Source of the DNA: Candidatus Methylomirabilota bacterium
Lineage (GTDB): Bacteria; Methylomirabilota; Methylomirabilia; Methylomirabilales; Methylomirabilaceae
Direction of reading: 5' to 3'
Assembly (NCBI GenBank): GCA_003105305.1
Contig: PQAQ01000033.1
Coordinates: 1-5,788 of the forward strand
DNA: 5,788 nt
Shown: positions 1 to 5,788 of the stretch, one piece after another
Numbering within the stretch: the first letter of the stretch is position 1
Layout: every line of letters begins with the position of its first letter
Made by a program: the position numbers and the translations under genes
The notes under the pieces: generated by a model
What the model was told of the DNA's origin: nothing
The model's input: the letters and a program-made list of their open reading frames with translations, nothing else
The model's database searches: none

Positions 1-24
1 GGGGCCTCAAGGGGCCGCGCCTGC

Positions 25-537
25 ATGATGCAGATCGTCGTCAGTGACAGTAGCTGTCTCATCGATCTGCGCAAGGCTTCGCTTCTCGAAGCCTTTGTCC
101 GGTTACCGTACGAGCTTCTGATCCCCAACACGCTGTTCGACGACGAACTGATCAAGTTCACGCCAGCGCAGAAGCGGGCGCTTGTGCGGGGTGGCTTGCA
201 GGTGATCGACCTGCCGGGAGACGCGGTCTTGCGAGCAGCCGATGTAGCCCGTCAGCTCCCGCGCCTTTCAGTGAATGACGGTTTCGCGTTTTCGCTTGCA
301 GAGCGGAATATCGGCTCCATCCTCCTGACCGGCGACGGCGCGTTGCGCAGTTTTGCAGCCTCTCGCGGAATCGATGTTCGCGGGGTGCTCTGGGTGATCG
401 ATGAGCTGTACATCCATCAGATCGTTCCGGCGCCGATCCTCGTCGATGCGATCGCACTGTTTCTTGCCGACGATACGGTTCGACTTCCGGCACGGGAACT
501 TGCGGCTTATCTGCGGCGGTATCAGTCGCGTAGGTAG
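25..537 (+). CDS. PIN-domain ribonuclease, VapC-like toxin candidate
   Basis: This 170-residue protein has the PIN-domain layout. A first strand leads to an Asp in VSDSS (D8), a helix and IPN strand precede an acidic pair with E41 (FDDEL), SVND gives D85, and LLTGD gives D104. These match the four acidic residues that hold Mg2+/Mn2+ in PIN nucleases. The stretch from LLTGDGALR to the GVLWVIDEL strand is typical of VapC-like proteins, which cut RNA and are neutralised by a partner antitoxin. The length is slightly above the usual 130-150 residues because of a C-terminal helical tail. The ATG at 25 is preceded by a purine-rich AAGGGG at 9-14; ATG 28 is an alternative, and the frame stays open to the left edge. 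ATGA at 25-28 would overlap the stop of an upstream gene, the usual antitoxin-toxin arrangement, but only eight codons of that frame are in view. Toxin function is inferred; the PIN fold is well supported. Confidence 0.8.
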   Translation: MMQIVVSDSSCLIDLRKASLLEAFVRLPYELLIPNTLFDDELIKFTPAQKRALVRGGLQVIDLPGDAVLRAADVARQLPRLSVNDGFAFSLAERNIGSILLTGDGALRSFAASRGIDVRGVLWVIDELYIHQIVPAPILVDAIALFLADDTVRLPARELAAYLRRYQSRR

Positions 538-540
538 GGG
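533..540 (+). promoter_or_regulatory. Ribosome binding site that fixes the GT32 start
   Basis: GGTAGGGG lies 10 bases before the ATG at 551 and overlaps the stop codon of the PIN gene (TAG, 535-537). It supports ATG 551 over the further-upstream starts in the same frame (401, 446), which would lie deep inside the PIN gene and add about 50 Arg/Ser-rich residues unlike the family. The 13-base gap leaves no room for a separate promoter, so transcription from upstream or from inside the PIN gene is likely. Confidence 0.55.
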
Positions 541-550
541 AAATTCAAGA

Positions 551-1426
551 ATGAGCGAAACAAGAGATCTGAATCAGGCTGTCGAAGCCGATCCACTGGG
601 GCCAGCCGAACGTGCGCGCTCTAACTTCATTCGCGACATAGTGCAGTGCCGTAACGGCTCGACGCTTGCCTCGACGACGTTGTCCAGTCCGATTCCGAAG
701 CGCATCGTGCAGTTTTGGAACGATCTTCGGCATTTGCCAGGAGATGTCAAAGCCTGCATGGACTCGTGGAAACGACTCGAGCGGTTCGGGTTTGAGTTAG
801 AGGTGTTCGATGAGAGTTCCGCGAGAGCGTTCATCCGAAGTCGTTTAGGGGATCGCCATGAGAAAGCCTTTGACAGGTGCTACCACCCATCAATGATGTC
901 GGACTACTTTCGCTACTCGTACGTGTTCGTGGAAGGGGGCTTTTACATCGATGCCGACGATGTCTACCATGGCACCCCGATTGACCAACTGTTCGCGGAC
1001 GGCCGGCTGAAGCTGCAGCCATTCTGCTACGACGTTGCAACGTCTCAAATGGTGGCGCCGTCGATTTTTACGGAGCCAGGGGCTAACCAGCCAGGTTGGA
1101 TCTTCTACTTCAACACCACGCCTCTGATCGCGTCGCGCCATCATCCTATCGTTGAACGAGCGTTGTTGAACGCCACCTTATCCCTTGAGATGGAGCAAGC
1201 GAGAGGGTTGCCCGAAGTCCAGGCTACGACCGGCCCTGGCAACCTCACCCGGTCAGTGTTCGAAGTGCTCAACGAAGGATGCTCGCCCGATGCGATGATG
1301 GTTGCGCACGATTGGGAACTGACATCCACGAGCCAATGGTCACTTAGCTACCGCAACGACTCGAGGAACTGGAGGCTATCCAATCAGCAGGCGTACCGTG
1401 CATCTTCGCTTTTGGGCGCCCAGTGA
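551..1426 (+). CDS. GT32-type glycosyltransferase with DxD sugar-binding motif
   Basis: This 291-residue protein resembles the glycosyltransferase-32 / Gly_transf_sug family (OCH1-like and capsular polysaccharide synthesis enzymes), which transfer a sugar from a nucleotide-sugar donor with a divalent metal. Residues 47-57 read IPKRIVQFWND, the usual family opening. Residues 68-88 (ACMDSWKRL to EVFDE) match the next strand-helix unit. Residues 114-141 hold the hallmark: SDYFRYSYVFVEGG, then YIDADD, where D134, D136 and D137 form the DxD-type metal/nucleotide-sugar site. The C-terminal part contains ATTGPGNLT, the TGP segment usual in this family. No signal peptide or membrane span is evident, so it is probably cytoplasmic. 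The start at 551 rests on its ribosome binding site. The stop TGA overlaps the GTG of the next gene by 4 bases, which implies translational coupling. Donor and acceptor sugars cannot be read from the sequence. Confidence 0.85.
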   Translation: MSETRDLNQAVEADPLGPAERARSNFIRDIVQCRNGSTLASTTLSSPIPKRIVQFWNDLRHLPGDVKACMDSWKRLERFGFELEVFDESSARAFIRSRLGDRHEKAFDRCYHPSMMSDYFRYSYVFVEGGFYIDADDVYHGTPIDQLFADGRLKLQPFCYDVATSQMVAPSIFTEPGANQPGWIFYFNTTPLIASRHHPIVERALLNATLSLEMEQARGLPEVQATTGPGNLTRSVFEVLNEGCSPDAMMVAHDWELTSTSQWSLSYRNDSRNWRLSNQQAYRASSLLGAQ

Positions 1427-3651
1427 ATTTGTCACGTCCACCCCTGGCCGCTCTTCGTCTGGTGATACGCCTGGTGCACGCTCTTCGGAAAATGCTTCCG
1501 GCGCAAACGTCGCAAGCATTCGGTGCTCAACGAACGTCGAACGGCCAGACGATTGAAAAGATCTACGTAATCAACCTCGACCGCGAGCCAGCCCGTTGGT
1601 CCAGCGTCAGGCAGGAGCTTGGACGTATACGGGATGGGTCTGGCAACGATCTTCTCAGCCTTACGGAGCGGCATGCCGCTGTGGATGCGAGGGATTTTTC
1701 ACAGGATCCGTCCAAAGACGCTGACGTTGACCCTTATTACACGCTGGCAGATCAGCTTTTTGTGGAACCTCAACCGCGGACACTTCCGACGCGGTACGAG
1801 CTTGATGCACCGATCCGAATGAGCAGGGCCGAGGTGGCAATCGCTAAATCGCATATTGACGTCTGGAGGCGAGTTGCTCAGGGTGAGCAAGAGTATGCGC
1901 TCATCCTCGAGGATGACGTTTGGTTTCATCCCAGTCTTGCTCGTCATCTGGACCAAGCCTGGAAGGATGTTGCGGTCGAAAGCGGAGACTGCGAAAGCTT
2001 CGACGTCCTTTATGTGTCGTACATGGAGGCGACGCATGGTGCTCCGAAGACGTTCGTGTCGCGCCATGTGTTCCGACCTGTGCGCGGGTTGTGGTACTTG
2101 TCCGGGTACATACTCTCCAGACAAGGCGCACAAAAACTTCTTCGTTTACTCCCTTGTCGCGGCCCGATTGATCTTTGGATCAACCACCAGTTCAGCGTAC
2201 TGAACGTGCAAGCAATCAGGCGGCCACTTGTCCTTCAGAGAAGAGACGCCCCATCTACAAACTCGTACTCGATTCTTCCCGCGCTCTCCACGATTGGCGC
2301 GATCAACAGCGAGGGCGCTGCACTGTTCAACATCCGTCCGACTCAGCTACCTGTTTTTGCGTTTGGGCCAGAAAACTCGGGCCAATCTTCCCTCGCAATG
2401 GCGTTGTCGATGCTCGGGTACCGCTGCTGCAGCGATCTGAACACGCTGCCATCGCTGGAGTTGAAGCAGCTCCGCAAGGGAAGTGTCGACCGGGTCTTCA
2501 ATGCGTACGTTAACGTGGGATGTCTGGAATCGATGGTCGGGGACCTGCGACGCAGCTATCCTCGAGCTAAGTTCATCGTGACAGCCCCTCCAGGCGATGC
2601 CCGTACCCTAGGCGCCTGGAGCCCTCCAGCCGACCTAGAGGGCGCGGATTTCGTCGTCCTGGATTCGAGCAACGTCGATTCTTGGCGGATCCTTTGTGAA
2701 CACCTTAGGTGTGCGCCACCTTCATGTTCGTTCCCAAAGTTGAGCGACTTAGGGCAACGACATACCCTTGAGGGAGACCTGCAGCCTGACCTTGTTCCCA
2801 AGCGCGCAGCGCCTGAGCGGGATCGGTCCCCGTGGGTCGTGGAGTCTGATCACCGCAGCTGGTTAGGTGTTCGCGTCGTACCCGTGGCCTATGAGAGCGA
2901 GGGACAGTGGGTCGACTTCGAAGATCGCTTGGAGCGCCTCGACCCACTGCGCTGGTTTGCAAGGACCGATACCTTCACGGGCAATATGGCGTTGTTCCGT
3001 CCGCTGAACGTCGAGTTCGACAGTGTCGAGGGCGCAAAATTTCATGTTCGAAGAGAAGCACTTGGCGTTCGCCAGTACAGCGCAGGCGCCCTAAGCAGTC
3101 ATGCCCAGTATCTTTTCGGAAGGTTCGAGTCAACCTTCCAGGCGTCTAGCGTACCAGGGGTAATCACTGGGTTCTTTCTCCACCGCAACTTGCCGCATCA
3201 GGAGATTGACATCGAAATTGCCGGCAACATGCCGACCCGCCTCCTCGTCAATGTCTTCTACAACCCGGGCAATGAAGGCGCTCAGTTCGACTACGGCTAC
3301 AGAGGCGCCCCAAGCCATATCGAGTTGGGTTTCGACGCTTCGAAGGGTATGCATCGATATGTCATCGAATGGACCCCGTACGAGATCCGATGGTGGGTAG
3401 ATGACCGGCTTGTCCATCGGCGTGTACTTTGGGATCCAACCCCGATTCCACACTTGCCGATGAAACTGCATGTCAACACTTGGCCCTCTCGATCCACTCA
3501 GCTTGCAGGGCGGCTTAGTACCCGCCGGCTCCCGGCCACGACCCATGTGCAGTCGATTCACGTGAGGGCGCATGGCCCATTGTTGCTGGAGCATCAAGGC
3601 GGGGTTCGTTCCACCCCGGAGAGGTCAGTTACCAGCGAAGTTGCAGCATGA
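1423..3651 (+). CDS. Three-domain fusion: GT25 glycosyltransferase, sulfotransferase-like domain, GH16 glycoside hydrolase
   Basis: This 742-residue protein appears to be three enzymes in one chain. Residues about 45-285 are GT25 (LPS glycosyltransferase): IYVINLDRE at 47-55, SRAEVAIAKSH at 134-144, LILEDDV with E163-D164-D165, LSGYILSRQGAQKLL at 226-240, and GPIDLWI at 247-253. Residues about 308-445 resemble a short sulfotransferase: GPENSGQSSLAMALSMLGY at 315-333, YPRAKFIVT at 379-387, and a W-x-x-LC-x-x-L...FP ending at 421-438. Residues about 475-717 are GH16: YLFGRFESTF at 563-572, then EIDIE at 594-598, with E594 the expected nucleophile and E598 the acid/base. The joining segments (286-307 and 446-474) look linker-like. 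Residues 8-25 could form a basic amphipathic helix, but I see no signal peptide. The start is GTG 1423, inside a 4-base overlap with the preceding gene; ATG 1492 (residue 24) is an alternative. The chain is continuous, so this is not an obvious assembly join. Confidence 0.85.
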   Translation: MNLSRPPLAALRLVIRLVHALRKMLPAQTSQAFGAQRTSNGQTIEKIYVINLDREPARWSSVRQELGRIRDGSGNDLLSLTERHAAVDARDFSQDPSKDADVDPYYTLADQLFVEPQPRTLPTRYELDAPIRMSRAEVAIAKSHIDVWRRVAQGEQEYALILEDDVWFHPSLARHLDQAWKDVAVESGDCESFDVLYVSYMEATHGAPKTFVSRHVFRPVRGLWYLSGYILSRQGAQKLLRLLPCRGPIDLWINHQFSVLNVQAIRRPLVLQRRDAPSTNSYSILPALSTIGAINSEGAALFNIRPTQLPVFAFGPENSGQSSLAMALSMLGYRCCSDLNTLPSLELKQLRKGSVDRVFNAYVNVGCLESMVGDLRRSYPRAKFIVTAPPGDARTLGAWSPPADLEGADFVVLDSSNVDSWRILCEHLRCAPPSCSFPKLSDLGQRHTLEGDLQPDLVPKRAAPERDRSPWVVESDHRSWLGVRVVPVAYESEGQWVDFEDRLERLDPLRWFARTDTFTGNMALFRPLNVEFDSVEGAKFHVRREALGVRQYSAGALSSHAQYLFGRFESTFQASSVPGVITGFFLHRNLPHQEIDIEIAGNMPTRLLVNVFYNPGNEGAQFDYGYRGAPSHIELGFDASKGMHRYVIEWTPYEIRWWVDDRLVHRRVLWDPTPIPHLPMKLHVNTWPSRSTQLAGRLSTRRLPATTHVQSIHVRAHGPLLLEHQGGVRSTPERSVTSEVAA

Positions 3652-5270
3652 AGATACTCTCTTACAACCCTGGGCACGACGGCGCATTTGCGTACGTGGA
3701 GGACGGCCGTTTGGTGTTTTCCATTGAGGCCGAGAAGAGTTCGAGGTACCGGCATTCATCGCTAACTGTCCCCGATGCCTTCGACGCACTCGCCGAACTT
3801 CAGGCCGTTCCTGACGTCCTGTGCAGAGGGGGTTGGTGGCCCGGTGACTCTCCGCGCGGGCAGCACGCTGTGGCTGACTACCGTGGCGGCCATAACGATC
3901 ACATAGTTGTCAGCAAGAAGCTCTTGTTGGGCAAGACCGTCGACTTCTTCTCATCGTCCCACGAACGCTCGCACCTCCTATGCGCGTTCGGGATGTCGAA
4001 CCTGCCAAAGGGAACTCCTTGTTACGCGCTGCTTTGGGAGGGCGTCATCGGAGCGTTCTACGAGATCGATTCGGAACTGAACGTGACTAAGATCGGCGAT
4101 GTCATGCCGGAGCCAGGCCATCGCTACGCCATGCTCTATGCATTGGCAGATCCGACTTTCGACAAAAGTACCGCCGAGTTCTCCCGGCTTTCTGATGCTG
4201 GAAAATTGATGGCGCTCGCTTCGTTTTCGAAGAGAAGCCAGCCATCGGACGAGGAAGAGAGGATCATTTCCTTCTTACTACAGGATTGCCAACATCTTAA
4301 GCCCAGCCAGTGTGAAGCGTTGAAAGAGTTGAGGCACTACAACGTGGGGCTGGACGATCCAGAGTTCCGAAACTTCGCAGGCATCTTCAGCGACCGCCTG
4401 TTCGATCGCTTTCATCGGTTCGCTAGGGAGAATTTGGAACGGCACATGCCGCTGCTGATAGCAGGGGGATGCGGTCTCAATTGCGACTGGAATACGAAGT
4501 GGAGAGAGTCAGGACTCTTTTCTGACGTGTTCGTTCCTCCAGTCGCCAACGATTCAGGGTCAGCGATTGGTACCGCCATCGACGCACAGTTCCATTTCAC
4601 CGGCCATCCCAAAGTCGCGTGGGATATTTACTCCGGGCTACATTTTTCGGCCACCGATGCCGTGGATGCCGCTCACTTCGACGAGTGGGAGCCGAACGTG
4701 GCGACCGTTGCCGACATGTTGGCCAGTGACTTGATCTTGGGGTGGGCGAACGGCCAGTATGAGATCGGACCACGCGCTCTTGGCAATCGCTCCATCTTGG
4801 CCGCGCCCTTTAAAGTTCGCACCAGAGAGCGGCTGAACGTCATCAAGCAGCGAGAGCAGTTCCGTCCGATCGCTCCCGTATGCCTGGAGGAGGATGCCGG
4901 AAAGTGGTTTGGATGCAGGCTCCCAAGCCCGTTCATGCTTTACACCTATCGGGTCACCACAGATGCTCTGGCAGCGGTGACCCATGTGAACCGGACTGCA
5001 CGCATTCAAACGGTGTCCGCGCTGACCAACCGTCCGTTGTTTGAGTTGCTGACTGCGTTCAAGGCGCTAACGGGCTATGGAGTCTTGTGCAATACATCTC
5101 TGAATTTCAAGAGCAAAGGCTTCATCAACACGATGTCTGATCTTTCTGCTTACACGTTGCAGCATCAACTTGACGGGTTTGTGGTTGGCGGACGAATCTA
5201 CATGCTGAAGTCGTCAATGGGGTACCAGAAGTACCTGCGTGACAACAAGAGCGCCTTGTCAAAGTGTTGA
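3648..5270 (+). CDS. NodU/TobZ-family O-carbamoyltransferase
   Basis: This 540-residue protein matches the carbamoyltransferase family (NodU, TobZ, CmcH, NovN), which uses carbamoyl phosphate and ATP to place a carbamoyl group on a hydroxyl of a sugar or natural product. The N-terminal Kae1-like domain shows NPGHDGAFAYVEDG (7-20), EAEKSSRYRHS (27-37), a metal-binding HERSH (H105, H109), AGGCGLNCDWNTKW (272-285) and NDSGSAIG (301-308, with D302 a metal ligand). The C-terminal YrdC-like domain shows YEIGPRALGNRS (371-382), QFRPIAPV (404-411) and NTSLNFK (482-488). Length is near the family's usual 550-600, and both domains are present. The family Asp-Gly after the HxxxH motif seems to be Glu-Gly here (E131). 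ATG 3648 overlaps the preceding stop (ATGA), with only a weak ribosome binding site, so coupling is likely. The acceptor is presumably the glycan made by the two preceding genes. The substrate cannot be named, so no symbol is given. Confidence 0.9.
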   Translation: MKILSYNPGHDGAFAYVEDGRLVFSIEAEKSSRYRHSSLTVPDAFDALAELQAVPDVLCRGGWWPGDSPRGQHAVADYRGGHNDHIVVSKKLLLGKTVDFFSSSHERSHLLCAFGMSNLPKGTPCYALLWEGVIGAFYEIDSELNVTKIGDVMPEPGHRYAMLYALADPTFDKSTAEFSRLSDAGKLMALASFSKRSQPSDEEERIISFLLQDCQHLKPSQCEALKELRHYNVGLDDPEFRNFAGIFSDRLFDRFHRFARENLERHMPLLIAGGCGLNCDWNTKWRESGLFSDVFVPPVANDSGSAIGTAIDAQFHFTGHPKVAWDIYSGLHFSATDAVDAAHFDEWEPNVATVADMLASDLILGWANGQYEIGPRALGNRSILAAPFKVRTRERLNVIKQREQFRPIAPVCLEEDAGKWFGCRLPSPFMLYTYRVTTDALAAVTHVNRTARIQTVSALTNRPLFELLTAFKALTGYGVLCNTSLNFKSKGFINTMSDLSAYTLQHQLDGFVVGGRIYMLKSSMGYQKYLRDNKSALSKC

Positions 5271-5788
5271 TCAGTGCTTAGCGAGTGTCTCGTCCCGTTT
5301 ATAACTTCGCATAGCGGCTCGATTTTGGCGAGGATCAATTCAGCGGCAGTGGCCCACACGAAGGGTTTGGGATGCTGCCTGTAGTGCTGCACGAACTGAT
5401 CAACCTTGCGCTTGAGGTCGGCCACCGAGTCAAACGATCCGCGGCGTATAGCCTGTGTCGTGATCAGCGCGAACCAGCGCTCGACCTGATTCAGCGACGA
5501 ACTGTAGGTCGGTGTGAAGTGCAGATGAAAGCGTGGCCGACGTGCCAGCCATGCCTTCACCCGGGCGTTTGTGAGTTCCGTAGTTGTCGCAGATCAGATG
5601 TACTTCCAGGTGCTCGGGCACGTTCGCCTCGATGTATCTGAGGAACGTCAGGAAGTCCTGATGACAGTGCCGGGGCTTGCACTGTGTAAGCGCGGTGCCG
5701 TTCGGTGGCCACGTCCAGCGTCGCGAACAACGTCTTGGTGCCGTGGCACGCGTAGTCGTGGGCCTGCAACCCTCCGATGAGCCCGCAC
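5198..5788 (-). pseudogene. IS630-family transposase, frameshifted and cut by the window edge
   Basis: Read on the minus strand, three successive frames together spell one IS630-family DDE transposase C-terminal half. The first part (5788 to about 5701) gives LQAHDYACHGTKTLFATLD. The second (about 5699 to 5568) gives GTALTQCKPRHCHQDF, then HLICDNYGTHK, whose Asp is the second catalytic acid. The third (5566 downward) gives ARVKAWLARRPRFHLHF, then LNQVERWFA, whose Glu is the third catalytic acid, and ends near KPFVWATAAELILAKI. The frame changes at about 5700 (one extra base, or four) and at 5567 (probably two bases lost where the family has an extra His codon). The first catalytic Asp and the helix-turn-helix region lie beyond the right edge. 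Family members normally stop soon after the ISGT-like segment. Here the frame runs on through 5281 into the antisense of the carbamoyltransferase gene, stopping at 5198-5200, so the last roughly 27 residues are probably not transposase. Not expected to be active. Confidence 0.8.
5279..5788 (-). mobile_element. Partial IS630-family insertion sequence (inner end only)
   Basis: The transposase remnant implies an IS630-type element, which inserts at TA dinucleotides and duplicates them. A TA at 5279-5280, nine bases after the carbamoyltransferase stop, is the best candidate for the edge, because the transposase-like protein sequence ends just to its right (about 5285). Next to it is a short hairpin, CGAG-TGT-CTCG (5282-5292), which could be part of a terminal repeat. 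The other end is outside the window, so inverted repeats and target duplication cannot be compared. The boundary is an estimate. Confidence 0.5.

Noticed and set aside
1..16. GGGGCC direct repeat at 1-6 and 11-16
   Set aside because: Six bases in GC-rich sequence at the window edge is easily chance, and no further copies are nearby.
2..28. Tail of an upstream antitoxin gene ending at TGA 26-28
   Set aside because: Only eight codons (GPQGAAPA) are visible, with no recognisable family sequence. The ATGA overlap is suggestive but not enough to annotate.
401..550. Longer N-terminus for the GT32 glycosyltransferase, starting at 401
   Set aside because: It would overlap the PIN gene by 137 bases, adds Arg/Ser-rich residues unlike the family, and the ATG at 551 has a good ribosome binding site.
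1699..2133. 144-codon minus-strand open frame opposite the GT25 region
   Set aside because: It lies opposite the GT25 catalytic segment and has no family resemblance or ribosome binding support.
3130..3597. 155-codon open frame on the minus strand inside the GH16 region
   Set aside because: It is antisense to a well-supported domain and shows no recognisable motif; long antisense frames are common in GC-rich genes.
5282..5292. Short hairpin CGAG-TGT-CTCG as a transcription terminator after the carbamoyltransferase
   Set aside because: The stem is only four pairs and no T-run follows on either strand. It may equally be part of the IS end.
1..5788. CRISPR array, tRNA or rRNA genes
   Set aside because: No regularly spaced repeats and no tRNA- or rRNA-like conserved stretches were seen; nearly the whole window is coding.

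Overview
The window comes from a GC-rich bacterium. The transposase remnant and the glycan gene types suggest a proteobacterium, and Burkholderiales is a reasonable but unproven guess. All four intact genes lie on the + strand. The only minus-strand gene is a damaged transposase at the right edge.

Layout from left to right. (1) 25-537 encodes a PIN-domain (VapC-like) ribonuclease with all four acidic active-site residues. Its presumed antitoxin partner would lie outside the left edge. (2) 551-1426 encodes a GT32-type sugar-dependent glycosyltransferase with a DxD motif. (3) 1423-3651 encodes a 742-residue protein that reads as three enzymes in one chain: a GT25-type (LPS-type) glycosyltransferase, a compact sulfotransferase-like domain, and a glycoside hydrolase family 16 domain with its catalytic E-x-D-x-E signature intact. 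(4) 3648-5270 encodes a NodU/TobZ-family O-carbamoyltransferase. (5) From about 5279 to the right edge is part of an IS630-family element whose transposase is broken by two frame disruptions.

The three glycan genes are joined by 4-base stop/start overlaps (GTGA at 1423-1426, ATGA at 3648-3651). The PIN gene ends 13 bases before the first of them. The three are very likely one translationally coupled operon, perhaps transcribed from a promoter left of the window. Two glycosyltransferases, a sulfotransferase-like module, a GH16 glycan-cleaving or remodelling module and a carbamoyltransferase together suggest a small cassette that builds and decorates a glycan or glycoconjugate (surface oligosaccharide, Nod-factor-like molecule or glycosylated metabolite). 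No acceptor, polymerase or exporter gene is visible here, so the product is unknown.

The most unusual item is the GT25/sulfotransferase-like/GH16 fusion. It carries no recognisable secretion signal, although GH16 enzymes normally act outside the cytoplasm. The sulfotransferase-like part looks degenerate in its cofactor-binding motifs. In the carbamoyltransferase, a position that is normally a metal-ligand aspartate appears to be glutamate. A toxin-type gene on the left and an IS remnant on the right are consistent with a laterally acquired cassette.
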